NCBI RefSeq assembly: GCF_964275005.1 | Contig: NC_092706.1 | Coordinates: 10,656,739 to 10,720,738, forward strand | DNA length: 64,000 bases | Reading direction: 5' to 3' | From: Diadema setosum | Taxonomy: Eukaryota > Echinodermata > Echinoidea > Diadematoida > Diadematidae | Shown here: positions 1 to 12,620 of the stretch, piece after piece | Numbering within the stretch: position 1 is the first letter of the stretch | Layout of the letters: each line of letters opens with the position of its first letter | Translations under genes and position numbers: made by a program | The notes under the pieces: model-generated | The model's input: the letters and a program-made list of their open reading frames with translations, nothing else | Told to the model about the DNA's origin: nothing | The model's database searches: none

Positions 1-3000
1 GTAGCTTTGTGCAAGTTGTACGGCGCTAGGAAGAAGGGGAAAAGAGGATATTAAAACAGGTATCACTTAGGCATGAATACTTTTAGCCATATTTTCTCTT
101 CAATACTGACTGCCATAATGGATAATGGTATTGCCCAATATACACAGATGTTATTAGTAATAAATCCAAGAATGATGGTTAATTATCGCACCAGGATGAT
201 GTCTCATACAAGTTTTGAGGTAAGCGAATTCATAATCCAGTTAGGTGTTTAGTATATCTTTTCTTTTACTCTCTCTCACTCTCTCTCCCTCTCTCCATCT
301 ATATCAATCAAAATATATATTTATCTATACATACAATTATATATGTCGTGTAAATGTCCATGCATGTCTTACTATTTACATGTATGTACATACTAAAGCA
401 TAAATCTGAAATATTTCTCCACACAAACATACCACAGTTTGGCATCTACCCGCCTTTTAATACTGGTACAGTGCATTCCCGTTATAACGAACACAGTTAT
501 AACGAAATTCAAGTTACAATAAAATAAAAATCCCGGTTGCAAAATTATCAGCTATATGTTCTTTTACTGTTTATTTGTTCAGTTATAACAAAATTTTGAT
601 ATAACGAAAGAAAATTACTGGTCCCAAGGACTTCGTTGTAGTGGGAGTCAACTGTACAAATTAAAGCAGGAAGGAATACATACACAAACATTTCATAAAT
701 ATACACGTACAGTTCAGCCAGCGATCAAGTTCCCCCTAGATCGCGATCATGGGCGATCAGTGATTGCATACGCGATCAATTGATTGTATGCAATTCGGCA
801 TACAATCCATTGATTGCGACATATCGCGTATGCGATCACTGATCGCCCATGATCGCGATCTAGGGGGAACTTGATCGCTGGCTGAACTGTATGTAATCAC
901 AAAGAAATAAATATCCACCCTGGATTTCTCACCACAGATCAGGGCCACGCAGGGCTGGTAGGACATCCCATCCCCCTTGAGCTTCAGCTGGTGGTCCATC
1001 TGGCTGGCGATGTCCCGCAGCGAGGGCTGGGCGGGGCTGCACGGGTGGCTGTGGTACCAGCCCACCAGCTGCAGGCCACGGGATCGCATGGAGCGCTGGA
1101 TGTCCGCTTCCACCGACGCCCCGCCGCTCTGGTCCCCCAGTCGGCAGCGGCAGGGGAAGGCCTGGAGAATGCTCATGTCTGGGAATGCAAGCATATTCAG
1201 GTCATAATTTATAGAATATTCCCGACACGATATTAGTTTTGTGCTGAATGAAAACACATGACAGTGTACTGTGTACAGCAAATGTACATGTGCACATCAA
1301 TTTCATTTTGGGATCAGAGTTAAAACAGTACTAAAATATCATATTGTGTTTAAATTTGCGAATAGTGCATGACTTGCAAAATTCGTGAAGATAAAACCCC
1401 CACGGAATACAAGGCACATACAGTACTTTGTCATTACCATGGTACACTGTATGCATGCTATTATGTAATCAGCTCCCATGGAATTCCACTTCACTCTGAC
1501 CTTCAGCCCCTGTTAAGGAAGATTCCACTTCAGCTTATCAGGCACTTGCCATGCATACAATCTAGCATAGTGCATTTGATCTTGTGCGCTATTTACATGA
1601 TGTTGCATGTCCATTCTCATTGCACTGATTGTAGCACAGCACAGCAGCATTAAGCCACCCCTTGAAACACACTCTCCTGGTTACACTTGGCATACACAGA
1701 AAAAATTACACACTAACAGAGAAAGGCTTGCAATCGAGGGTGAATACCTTTGAAGAAAAATGTTCTATCAGTATATTTGTCAGCCTTGAAAAATTACAAT
1801 TGCGCATTCAGCGACAATCACAAAACACTACGCTGTGAACATATCTGAATAAAATCTGATACTTTGCTTGCCCTGCTGAAACTTTAATCCCTGTGGCAGA
1901 GTAATAAGCCCTGTTTCTGAGGTTGTACTCACGCTGTGACTCCGGATCCCATTTCCCGGCCAGGTAGCCCAAAACTTCACTCGTTGTGAGATGGCAGTGG
2001 AAGTCCTACAGTAAAAACAAACAAACAAACAGCATAGTCAATCAGAAATCAGCAAATATCAAAATTCTAAGCTAACAACAACAACAACAAAAATAGAAGT
2101 GAATTATGTCATCAGATATTTTACGGCACGCTCCAATCTGGTCATAGTTTCAACACATTATTATCTATCTAGCACTGCAATGATTCATGCACACAAGTTG
2201 TGCAAATTCTAGTTTCAGATACATATGAAGTCCATCTGACTAAAGTAAAAACTAAGCAAATGTGGAGAACACTTCTGTCATACAGTACACAGGTACGAAC
2301 AAATTTGACAAGTGTTTTTCATAAATCACAAGCTAACAAGATATGGGAGTTGGCTAAGACTGATGGACAATCCGAAAACATGATACCTCTGACATGAGGC
2401 CGAGGCATAAAAAAAGTACTGCACTGAAATCTTGCATCTCTTACCACAATCAGAAGACAATTGGTAGTGATGGAGAAGGTGAAAGGCTGCAGCTTTCCCT
2501 GCTCCTTGAAAGACAGACATTTGACGAGAATACTGGGATCCCTGCACACACAGTTTGGCAATCACAGAGAGAGAGAGAGAGAAGGGAAAGACACGTCGTC
2601 AGGGAAAAACACATCAGCACGAAAAGAAAATAATGTGATGGAAATGGGGCCACCTTGATAATGCAGACCATGAACCAAATTTGTGTACAGATGAAAATTA
2701 AAATAAAAGAAGAAAAAAAAAACTATTTTGAGACAAACCATATTCAAGTAAGGAAATTAAGAAATTGCACATATACTGTACATGAAGCATGTAAAAATCC
2801 AGACTAAAAAAACAACAACAAACACTGTTGTTATGAAGCTATATTTTCTCATTTTGGAGGAAGAAAAAAAAAAATATTACGGCTTAGCAATAAGCACAAG
2901 ACATGGCAAAAACAGACAAGTTGGCAGATCTGCAGTAAGCTATGGGAAGGACACACACAACAGACAAATTACAATGTCATTGTTGGAAAAGAAAGCGTGA

Positions 3001-6000
3001 ATCTTCAAAATCAAAACATAAGGGGGAAAATCAAAAGGTCAACAATAATGGAAAACATTGGAATTAAAAGCACAAAGAAAAGAAATAGACAAAAGACACT
3101 TTCTGGAAGACAAAAAGGACCATTAAAAATCATGACAATAACTTGTGAAGATTTGGTAAATTGGCCAAAAAATAGTCAGGCAATTAGCAAATGGCTGCTC
3201 CCACTGTATTCTCTCAAATTTGTTTTCTCAGGGGACAGACTGGGACTATCATTCTCTGATGACTTCAAACGAAACATTAAAAAAAATGGACAGCTTGTTT
3301 AACCCTCTGTGCACCATATTAATTCCCTGACCACCTTTATGTGTGTAAGATTTGTGCACATTTGACTAATTGGCACAGCAAGGGCTGAAGGGCCATTATC
3401 TCCTTGAAGATTTATTACAAAATGCATCCCATTGTTTACTCTCTCTCTCTCTCTCTCTCTCTCTTCCTGTCAAAGGTTAGAGTAATTACCTGTGATTTCA
3501 TCACAAACACTGGCCTGTATTTGTTCCCGTTCCCCAACTGCAACAACTAGCTACATTTGAAAAGGGCTAATTTATCATGGCAACAAACTTACATCATTCC
3601 CATTCCTTACCTAACCATCTTCAAGAAGGCTAATTCATCCCAGAAACAGAAATATATTCACTCTTTTTCCTACCACAATGGCAGGAGCTCTACTATGGAA
3701 AAAGCTTTTACATAACAAAGTCAGACTTATACTGTAAAATGTCAATATTTTAGCGCGATTAATTTTTCGCACTGAGTGACTCCAAAAGATGTTTGTGGGT
3801 TTTTGAACTCGTGTTACACAATTGCTTACTTGTATATTTTCATCAAATTCACACACACAAAAAAGACAGAATTTGATTTGCCATTTCCCTGTATGAAATC
3901 CGACTTGCTGCACAATCTATTTGAATCTACAGCCTGCACAGAAACTACTAGCATATGCATATCCCCTCAAATGAAGCCTATTGATAGTACTACCTTGTAG
4001 GGCAAATGCACACATGCATACCAGGGAGTTATTACTGACAAAGTGCACAATTCCACCCATTAAAAATGTACACAGAAAATTGTGAATATATCTCCGCGGG
4101 TCATAGAATTAGCACTAGCCAAAAATAGTGCCAAATATGCGCCATTAATATCTCCACATTTACAGTGTATTCAGAATATTCTTTATTCTGACCACCAGTG
4201 CAGGTACTGCATATAATGTAGGAGGAAGAGAGAAGGCAAATTTATCACAAACACTGACCTGTTTTCGCTTTTCTTCCCCAAGGAAGAATACTGAACGACT
4301 TTGGTATGCATTGGATAGCCCCCACTCCTCTTCCTCTGGTGGCCTGTATGTGGTATACGACATAAACATAAAAAGAATCACGAGTGGAAGGCAGGGGAGA
4401 TACCTTTCAAGAAGACCATCGTTCACAATTCTCACTTCGTTGTACCTCGGTCTCTGGACATGCACCTTACCAAATGTGGCAAATAGAAAGATTCACCAAA
4501 TATATTCACATTTTTGCATCTCTACATGGTACCTCTCTCACACAAGTTTATTCCTGAAATCCACAAAGTTTGCCCAAGAGCTGCCCAACAGAGGCACCAA
4601 CTAATTGAGTCGCTTGGAATCCAAGTATCCAAACGTATTCACAAGATATAGGGAAATTATGCTGCAAGTTATAAGGCTCATCAGGGGGAAAAATGTACCC
4701 ATGCATTTGAATGCAAGCACAGTTTTAGTCTCATCCCCCATCCTGTGCCTATCATTTGAGAATGGAGAATGATGCATTCACTTCCAGGAGCTGACACTGA
4801 GACCGTGAGACTGTAGCTAGTGACGGGGGTGATGATAATTGTACAACACAGACGAACATGGTTCAAGTGTGTTTGCAGAAACCTCAAACACACTAACATC
4901 ACTCATATCACACATTCACAAACACAAGTCTTGTCTGATTCAGTTTTGATGCAGTGGTACAGCTTAAGCACACATCACTACCTCCTACTGTACAAGTGGA
5001 AAGTTTTGTAGTGCTTAAAATTTTGCACATTTTGCGCATCCAGAAAATAGCGTGAATATAAAAGCACATGAATATTTTTGCTTGCCATACGTTCCAGTAT
5101 TTGCCGTCTTGATTCCATGGAATTAAAAGCATGCAAAACTCATCTTGCCCGGTCGAGCGCAAAAAATTAGTCGCGCAAAAATATCCACTTTTACACTATC
5201 ACACACACACACACAAAAATGGAGATTACATAATGTTCACCTGTATCATTGTCATTTTCATCTGGAATCTTTCGCTTGAGATGGCGAGTGACCTCTGACA
5301 CGGGTGGGTGTGGTCTCTTTTCGTCGCCCTTTAACGCCTCCTCCTCGTCAGCTTCGCTGCCTGCTAATCTGCTTGGGGAGTCGCTGCCATTTTCCAGCAG
5401 GCTTGAGTTGTCATGGGAATTCTCATCATCCTGGAAAAAGAAGATCTCTGTCATTTACCAATTAATTCTTGCAAGGTGATAGGGTATATTGTAAAAACTT
5501 TCAGTATCCCATTACAGTCCTGCACTAGAGAAGATTTGTAAAGATTCCCGAATTTGGAGGTTTTGGGCCCCCTCAGGTCCATCATGTAGTTTTTAAGAAA
5601 ATAATGAAAACATTTATGAAAAGAGTTTACGCACTATACACAACTGACAACAGATGACACATGACGGATGCTAGACGATAAGCGCTTGCAATAGCTCACT
5701 TGAGCCTGGCCGAGGTGAGCTAAAAAGGGTCTCAGTATTCTTTTTTAACAGAAGTTGAATAGTTTGAAGAACAAACTATACATAGTTCAAATACCAAAGT
5801 TTGAATAACAAAATACACTGTGACTTATATAAGTTACTGTCAACAACTCAATATTTGCTTGAACTCTTCACAATCAAAACCTTGTACTGGTCTTTCACAA
5901 TAATTTTTTTGAAATATCTTTTATAAGCATTCCAAATTTGTGTTTATGTGTTTGTCTGTTCTCTCTGACCATCCACTTATAGGTCACTGTCACTTCACCA

Positions 6001-8311
6001 CAAATTCCCCATCTCAGCAGACATTCTTTTTACTACAAAATGAACAGTTCACTGTCAACCTAATCCCACTACACAAGTCATGTATATATCGTCGGTTGAG
6101 AATGATAAGGGCGTTAAGTTGTCACAAAACCCATAGTGTTCGAGACAACTTAATGCCCTTCTCATTCTCAACAGACGATATTTGGTACCCACAATTTATG
6201 GTCATATCAATTTCTGCAGGGTTTTTACACATAAAAGAATTTGCACTTTCATTTTATTGTTTTACTTTTGCATCTTGTTTTGTCTAGTATTTTCTATTCA
6301 ACTCACCAGGTAGGGAATCTTCATATTCCTGAACCACTGAGATTTGACCATGTCCAGTTTCATCCCTTTGTACTTCACCTGAAAAAGAAAAAAAAAAAGA
6401 AAAAGAAAAAAGAATTTCAGTGAGCATTCAAATTTCATTTCCATCACATTCCTGTCAAGCTCTTGTACAATTTTACATCCAAGGGGACACATGGCAAAAT
6501 TAATCAGGCAAGACGATATACTGTTAGAGTTGTAAGATTTTGCACATCAACTGAAGTTCATAAAATGGACGATAGGCCAAACTTCTACCTTGTGTTACAC
6601 TTATATGCCATGTGCACTGTCTCCTCGTCGGGGTAACTGATGCCTTTGCTTCATGATAAGGGATACCACTTCATTCTCATTCTGTCACTGCAGTTCTCAT
6701 TCCCAAATTTAACTCTCATAAAATTGTTGTACCAGTGCCAGCATATGTCTTTATCACAGTTACATCAATCAAAAGTTTTCACTGAAGACGACACATCACA
6801 TCAAGACTGCTTTCATGTGCTCAGACTCGAAATGGTGAGGTCGGCCTAGCCCACACATAAATCAATTGGCCCTACTTGACCCTACTATCAGCTGAAGCAA
6901 TAAACTCACTCCACTTGCATGGAGTTATATGAAGTCGGTGATAGAATTGCACGATCACAAATCCAAGTGTAAACACATCCTCCTCGCTAATGTCACAAAG
7001 TAAGCATGACAAATAAATAATGCAGTGGGATATTCCATCGATCTTACCGAAGACCAGCCGCACCCAGACCGCTTTCCTGGGTTCAGAATTGACTTGATGT
7101 GGATGGCCCACGCGCTGGGCGAGTTAAAGACCTGACTCTCCTGGGGCCAGAATATTTTGCCATTCTCCATCAGGTCTGCAGTGAATTTCCGTCCCTAGAT
7201 AGAGACAGCGGCAAGATAATCCAAACAAAATGTTACACAAGACAAGCTTAGTCTTGACATAAGTTGCACAAATCTCCTCTTCATTGTGCTGGAATTTCAT
7301 TGCTTTAAGTTTCTTTGTAGCATCTTGCTATCACAGTGCAGGTCCCTAATCAAAACGGTCCAAAACTGCTGTAAAACAAGTAAATACTGCATGATATTTC
7401 TTCATTCTGTAACACTTTTCAATACAGCACAATCACAATTGTTTCCAGAATACATAAAGTATTTTCTGATGAAAAATTGTAGTAATATAATCAAGAGCAA
7501 CAGCTCAATGAAATTTTCAGCAAAGTTGAAAGAGCATTATATAACTGTCATCTCCTTTGATATGCTGCTAAGACTCCACAAAAGATAAGCAACCCTGCTT
7601 AAACTGCTAAATGGATCAACCATGCTGCTTCTGTTTATCCTAATGTTTGTAATAAACATCAATTGTATTCTCGTTAGCTCACATGAAATCAAGCAAACAC
7701 ATTAAGGGTAACTGTGAACAACTACAAATAAAACCCAACGCTAAACAAACAAATGAAATACATGTCCTTCCAGGGCTACCTATAACTTAAGCTGTGCCTG
7801 TCAATTTCACTCTAATCTGTATTTTTACTTTGCTGACTGCCTTCACAGTAACTTCCCTAAATAAAGCCCGCTTCACACTGTGCGATTTTGACTAGCGACA
7901 GTTTGTGATGCGTCGCAACACAACACTGACTGAGCTTGATATTGTGCACTGTTGCATAGTTGCTCTCCGTTGCAGGATGCTAAAAAATTGCCAGCTCTTG
8001 TATCTCAGACAAGCTCACATCACTGAGTGCCATCTGACAATCTTCTGTGATGCGACATTGTATTACAAGAAATTGCACCGTGTGAGGCGGGCTTCATGGG
8101 ATAATTTTCTTGATGTGAATGATCATACTTACCAAGTACTCAATGGTCAAGCACCCCTCTCCCGCCTCCATGACTCCGTCAGCCATCAGCATGCCGAGAG
8201 TGACACCCCGCCCCGTCACGGCCTTCTCCTTCTTCGGGGGACTGGTGGAGAAGGAATCTGTGCTGTCCGCCTCGGACAACGTGTCATCGTCCTTCAGCAT
8301 TGACTTACGAT
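1..8311 (-). CDS. MPND: MPN domain-containing protein (MPND orthologue), RAMA + JAMM metalloprotease; 3' end off the window
   Basis: Exons in transcript order are 8311-8133, 7194-7048, 6378-6307, 5430-5241, 4343-4259, 2541-2445, 2005-1933, 1178-933 and 25-1 (cut by the window edge). All junctions are GT-AG and all phases agree. The first three exons encode a RAMA domain (VTLGMLM..., FNSPSAWAIH, SGCGWSSVKYKG), a module predicted to sense modified DNA. A short acidic linker follows. The MPN domain starts near DFHCHLTTSEVLGYLAGKWD; its Glu plus HSHPCSPAQPSLRD complete the JAMM signature E...HxHx7Sx2D, so the zinc protease site looks intact. Human MPND has the same order and close identity in these blocks, as remembered. 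In mammals MPND is a nuclear deubiquitinase-like protein linked to chromatin. The start is uncertain: ATG 8298-8300 is in frame, but the exon begins at a good acceptor with two leftover bases, implying an upstream coding exon. ATGG followed by gtaatg at 9955-9952 would fit in phase, but this is speculative. Confidence 0.92.
468..657. mobile_element. pogo/Tigger-like MITE
   Basis: The left end reads TACAGTGCATTCCCGTTATAACGAA. The right end, reversed, reads TACAGTTGACTCCCACTACAACGAA. The ends are imperfect inverted repeats beginning at TA. TTATAACGAA motifs recur inside. The pattern is typical of pogo-type nonautonomous elements with TA target duplication. It lies 3' of the 933-1178 MPND exon, inside the last visible intron. 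Confidence 0.6.
710..889. mobile_element. 180-bp near-perfect palindromic MITE with TA duplication
   Basis: The arms start CAGTTCAGCCAGCGATCAAG and match perfectly for about 55 bases, then with few mismatches to the centre. TA dinucleotides flank both sides (708-709 and 890-891). The sequence is very rich in GATC/GCGATC. No coding capacity. It sits in an MPND intron about 45 bp beyond the donor of the 933-1178 exon. The near identity of the arms suggests a recent insertion or conversion. Confidence 0.8.
3439..3463. repeat. (CT)n microsatellite in MPND intron
   Basis: A run of about 12 CT units inside the intron between MPND exons 4343-4259 and 2541-2445. Confidence 0.85.
3731..4166. mobile_element. 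Nonautonomous DNA element with ACTGTAAA ends
   Basis: The left end is ACTGTAAAATGTCAATATTT and the right end reversed is ACTGTAAATGTGGAGATATT. Both are followed by GCGC-containing, TTCGC-like sequence. About 436 bp, within an MPND intron. It resembles in style the elements at 4987, 30890 and 45018, but is not clearly the same family. Confidence 0.5.
4987..5197. mobile_element. MITE, family of the 45018 copy (TGTAaAAGTGGA ends)
   Basis: The ends are TGTACAAGTGGAAAGTTTTG and, reversed, TAGTGTAAAAGTGGATATTTTTG. An internal block (TCCATGGAATTAAAAGC... GCGCAAAAATATCCAC) recurs at 45018-45237. It lies in an MPND intron just 3' of the 5430-5241 exon. Confidence 0.6.
6086..6181. mobile_element. 96-bp palindromic MITE
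   Basis: ATATCGTCGGTTGAGAATGA at the left is mirrored by ATATCGTCTGTTGAGAATGA at the right. The arms are about 40 bp with a handful of mismatches, around a central spacer of about 15 bp. It lies in the MPND intron 3' of exon 6378-6307. Confidence 0.75.
7865..8095. mobile_element. MITE with AAGCCCGCYTCACAC ends
   Basis: The left end is AAGCCCGCTTCACACTGTGC and the right end reversed is AAGCCCGCCTCACACGGTGC. About 230 bp, noncoding, and it ends about 38 bp 3' of the 8311-8133 MPND exon. A fragment with the same end (AAAGCCCGCCTCACTCG) occurs near 20404. Confidence 0.65.
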
Positions 8312-8443
8312 CTGCATGAAGTGGAAAGATAGAGTAAAGTACTACAATTAAAAACTTGGTTTCAACTGGAAAGTTGATGGAACAATATCTAGAAAAATAT
8401 CCTGCAACCTTCCTGTCACTTGATGTCTTTAACAGGGTATAGG

Positions 8444-8600
8444 ATTTGTGGGTAAACTCGGCCCCTATATACCATATATGTGTTGTGTACGGCGACAGGG
8501 CTGCATATAGTTACCGTACCTATAGTCATGATAGTTGACCCCATTACAAGGGGCCCCGAGTTCACCCATCATTAGGCCTAATCGAGTTTACCCACAAAAT
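8444..8600. mobile_element. Nested palindromic MITE
   Basis: ATTTGTGGGTAAACTCG at the left is mirrored at the right by CGAGTTTACCCACAAAAT. A second inner inverted pair, ACTCGGCCCC and GGGGCCCCGAGT, lies inside. 157 bp, upstream of the recognised MPND exons. Confidence 0.65.
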
Positions 8601-8651
8601 GCGCTTCTGCCTACTACTGGCTGGGTATGTTGAGTGAGGGCCCTTAATTTT

Positions 8652-8777
8652 AGCCCGACCAGACGGCGTGCGAAGTGTTGTGTACAGTGACAGGGCTTGG
8701 TGCATGGTGTATAGTAAACTATAACACAGCCCAGTCGCTGTAGAATAAATAGCGACTGCACGGCGTCTGGTCAGGCT
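8652..8777. mobile_element. MITE with AGCCYGACCAGACG ends
   Basis: The left AGCCCGACCAGACGGCGTGC is mirrored by GCACGGCGTCTGGTCAGGCT at the right. The core (acagggct... cagcccagtcgctgta) is also palindromic. End-like pieces (GCCCGACCAGACGCTG, GAGCCTGACCAGACCG) recur near 19155 and 20418, so this is a family. Confidence 0.65.
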
Positions 8778-9134
8778 ATGTGTATGCATGGTTAAATCTA
8801 CCTTATTTAGCAGTACAACATTGGAAGAATTTTATTGCATGCAGTCATGCCCACAACTTTTACTCAGTAGCATGACGTTGCTGCGAGGTCAAATCACATC
8901 ACAACAGAAAGGTTATTGTATTGCATTAAAACTGTTAGAAACTTCTATTCTAGTGTAAGCTCGACCAGGCCGGAATCGAACCTGTGCACAGCACAGGCCA
9001 CAACGCAAAGCCTTTCATTTGTTGTCGCGACTTGATGTACATTCTACAAACACGACAAAAGGGAACATCATTATGAAAACCGTCTCCACACTCAAAATAT
9101 GAAATTATTTGCAAAGGCTTAACTCAAGACCTAG

Positions 9135-9267
9135 ACAGAAAGATCCGTCTGTCCGGAGGACTCTTTTATATTTTGCCATTGACGCCGTCCTGGAGGGGAT
9201 CCGTGAAGCCAGACGCAGTCTCCGCGGAACATTCCCCGACGGACAGATACAGACCGATCTTTCGGTC
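9135..9267. mobile_element. MITE with 14-bp flanking direct repeat (copy 1)
   Basis: The inverted ends are ACAGAAAGATCCGTCTGT and, reversed, GACCGAAAGATCGGTCTGT. The flanks on both sides read AACTCAAGACCTAG (9121-9134 and 9268-9281), a likely target duplication. A second copy in opposite orientation lies at 40779-40929. No transposase inside, so the family is unassigned. Confidence 0.75.
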
Positions 9268-9488
9268 AACTCAAGACCTAGCTAGAAATCGTTCCGTTAC
9301 ATCAACTACTAGTAGTTTACGCCCAATATACCCTGCCACCCTAGTGTACCCAGCTGTTAGTGTTGGGATTCTTAACTGTTAACGTTAGGTTAGCCCGCAT
9401 GGCTGTCATAAACAACACACAGAATTAGGCAGCGGAGCCGGGGGAAGTCAGTGGCACGAACACTTATCCCGCACTAGCTAGCTAGCGA

Positions 9489-9698
9489 GTGCAGTGTTAC
9501 CATCCAAACAAGTTGCTGGCAATTCCTACCCGAACCCAACTCTATCGGAACTCATTTTTTCCACGCACAGTAACTGCTTGGAATAGGCTTCCTAAAAACG
9601 CCCTTGAAGCCACTTCATTGGAGAGGCCTTCAAGAGAGCTCTTCCACTCGGCATCTAGACTGAGGAACTGGATTTTTACTCGCACCATATATTTTTAA
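9489..9698 (+). pseudogene. LINE ORF2 C-terminal relic (non-LTR retrotransposon)
   Basis: The 69-residue frame contains YRNSFFPRTVTAWNRLP followed by SLERPSRELF. This is the signature found just after the reverse transcriptase domain at the C-terminus of Jockey/CR1-group LINE proteins. No RT motifs lie upstream, so it is a 5'-truncated fragment, as is usual for LINEs. The clade assignment is from memory of the motif only. Confidence 0.65.
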
Positions 9699-11165
9699 TG
9701 CACCAACAAGCATGCACTGCAAATGAGCACCTAAGTTCAACTCCTTAGCACTAACTTGTTACATCCTGACTTATGGATCCTGCTGAGTATCTTCGTAGAA
9801 GTCGTAGAAGTTACTATGAACCCTACGTCTTTCTCGTGAAGTCGCTGCGATGCAACACACATGAGACGATCCTACATAAATTACTACATTTTCGTTAATA
9901 TTTACGATACTCAAATCATATGCACTGCTCAGAAATGTAATTTCTCATTACCCATCTCAAAGAGTACACTTCCGCGTCATTGAAGAGTTGAAATGATGAA
10001 ATTTCTACGAATGACAGACAACGACCGGCCACCGACAAGCATGATTCCCCTTTGTTTTCCTTCGTGTAAGGAACATCTGGCGCTCATTCCATATTGAGAG
10101 TAAAGAATATGATTAGGGAAATTATGTAAGAATAAGAATAAGATGTATTATTCGAGGAAATGGATACACAAAATATGTCTTATCATGTATTTTCATCCAT
10201 GTACATCCTCAAATATGCTCAACAACTACCAATGAACCAAAGAAATAAAGAATATGGGATTTCATGCATCCCTAATATCAAAATAGATTGTTCCTACTTG
10301 ACCGTGTTGTCGACTGAAGCAAGAAACCAACTCACATTGCATGTGCGTGAACCGCAACCGATTGTGCAAGGCACTGCTGCACGATAATACTATTGGGTCG
10401 GTGTGAACACACCTTTTGCTACCGATGTACGACGATAGCACGACCACTCTACTACTACAACATGTGTACGAGTACATAATTCGTTTTTCTCTTGTTCAAG
10501 AGGGGTGTCGAGGGGATTTCCCTGAGAGACAGGGGTGGGTCTCGTGATCAACCCCCATTTTAAAGGAATAATGTACTATTGAAGGGGATGAGGATTTAGT
10601 TGGGCTTTTTTTTTGGTGAGATACCAAGAAACCACTAACGAAGAAGTACATGTCTTGGAGCATCGCCATTCTAACATCAGGAATTCAATGTTTCTTTGAT
10701 GAAAATCGGTTTTGGAATGGCCGAGACATCCAAAAACAAAATAAAGCAAAGTGATTGTACAAAATCAAAGCTGGGTCCCACCTTTTATCAGGATCGCTCT
10801 TTTTTTGTTGTTGATATCTCAGCCATTCAAAAACTAATTTCCATCAAAAATTTGAAAATTGATTTTAAAACGATGATTTTCTCTCTTTTATCGAATGGTA
10901 TAGACAAAGAGCGACAGGTGAGGTATGTTACTGTTATAACTTGTACTTGAAGTCATATTGGACCTGTTTTATGCAGTTTTGATTTTCGTGGGTTTGCAAA
11001 TGTGGGCTAGTACCTTTAAGTCTCAACCAAACCTATACAATTCCTCTAACCCTTTCTATGTCCATGAGCCAAAATCAATTAAGTTCAACAACATGCACAC
11101 ACTACCGTATATGGACAGGAAATGTTTTGTAGTTTGTTTGTTTATTCATTTTCCTTCTGACAAGA

Positions 11166-11486
11166 TGGCTGGATAGCCCATATTCAGCTACGTTAAGCTG
11201 GTCTACCATGGGGTCCAGTTGGATGTGAGGTGGGACCACTTCACCGGGTTAAACACCCTGCTCTTTGCGATGAATGAATGAAGCGGGATCTTTTACGTGC
11301 ATGAGTTGTTGCTCTCTCATACACGGGACCTCCATTTTATGTCCTATCCGAGGGACAGAGTGTTTTGCCTCTTGCTAGAGGGGACGGTATGTTTACACAC
11401 AACATTGCTCAGTCCAGACTCGGGTTCGAACCCGGGCCGCGTGATCGTGAGGCAGACGCGCTACCGACTGAGCCAACTCACCGCCC
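11166..11486 (-). mobile_element. tRNA-derived SINE
   Basis: Read on the minus strand from 11486, the head has an A box (TGGCTCAGTCGGTAGCGCG) and a perfect B box (GGGTTCGAACCC) near 11430, the RNA polymerase III promoter pair of a tRNA. The head is followed by a body of about 230 bp containing GGACATAAAATGGAGGTCCC and CACGTAAAAGATCCC. These body motifs recall SINEs common in invertebrate deuterostomes (from memory). It is not a functional tRNA, since the 3' acceptor half is replaced by the SINE body. Confidence 0.8.
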
Positions 11487-12379
11487 TGGAAATGAACAAG
11501 GCATTAATTAATTCTTTCACATAGGAGGAGATTGTCATAACTGTAGACGGTTTATTCTAGAAACGATTTTTTATTACAACTATTGTTCACCTTTTGAATA
11601 CTTAATAATACTTAACATTATATTGATTAACATTTTTACATTGGTTGTTTCTATCCCTATATACTCACACTTTAGAACTATTTTGAAGCACTAAAGCTGG
11701 GTTTTTGTTTCATCTGCAAATGGTAAATAATGTCTTTAGGATACGACTCATCATCGATTTTCATTTTTGTTAAAAATGTAAAGCTGCTTTGACTTTGCTA
11801 GTATTTCTTCGTCTATATACAACTAGAGCTTATTCATTTACAGTAAACAGTGTAAGCGCATCGGGGATTTTTGTAAGAACGGATATGGATACTCACAAAC
11901 GATAAACGATGGTGAACCTTCTCGGGAACAAAGCCACCACACGGGTGACGTTGACCAAGGCAAAGCAGCTGATTTCACTTTCTGGCCTGTTGACTCTATG
12001 AAAAAGCCAACGGTTATACTTCTTGCATTTTCTTAGCTATAATGCAAACACATCTTTTTACTTCCGTTAAAAATGTGTGGGTTTTTTTCAATTGAATGTG
12101 CGTTTATACGAGAATGTATCAGCATTTCAGTGACGCCAATTTATGGACATAGCATTTACAATGTTAGACCCTATAACCTTCTTTTGATAAGGGGATGCGG
12201 TTCTCACTCCTCTAAGTTCCCTCCGTGAATGCAATGTAATTTTAATTAGGGCGCTTAGCATTCCTATTGTATCTAATGCAATCTTGGATTGCTATTTCAT
12301 ATAACGTGGAAATTCATGGTGAGCATAGCACAGGCCGTGAAACGAGGGGGTGGAGTCCAAACAACCACCCCCATACCAC

Positions 12380-12620
12380 ACACACCAACACACACACACA
12401 CACACGCACACACACACACACTTTTTTGGCTCTACCACCTCCCCCCCCCCCCCCCGCCCAAAAAAAAAAGAAAAAAAGAAAAAAAGATGCGGGGTGGAGC
12501 AGAAGACAAACGACTTGGAGGGCTTCATTCCAAGCGAAAGGGAGGGGGGGGGGGGGGGGGAGTGACATTGATTCTTGACCAAGCCACAAGTACAAGCATT
12601 ATGCCCTCCCCCCCCCCATA
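12380..12620. repeat. Low-complexity cluster: CA repeat, poly-C, A-rich and poly-G tracts
   Basis: (CA)n at about 12385-12421, C runs at 12440-12456 and 12606-12617, an A/AAAG tract at 12460-12487, and a G run at 12543-12560. The long frames through this block on both strands are compositional, not genes. Confidence 0.9.

Noticed and set aside
977-1236. Plus-strand frames opposite the MPN exon
   Set aside because: Antisense shadows of the JAMM-encoding exon at 933-1178, which has clear family identity and splice sites.
3489-3540. Additional MPND exon (reads GEREQIQASVCDEIT or LGNGNKYRPVFVMKSQ)
   Set aside because: Neither frame matches the phases of the flanking exons, and 4343-4259 joins directly and in phase to 2541-2445 with the expected family sequence.
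11400-11486. tRNA gene on the minus strand
   Set aside because: A and B boxes are present but the tRNA 3' half is missing and a SINE body follows, so it is a SINE head.
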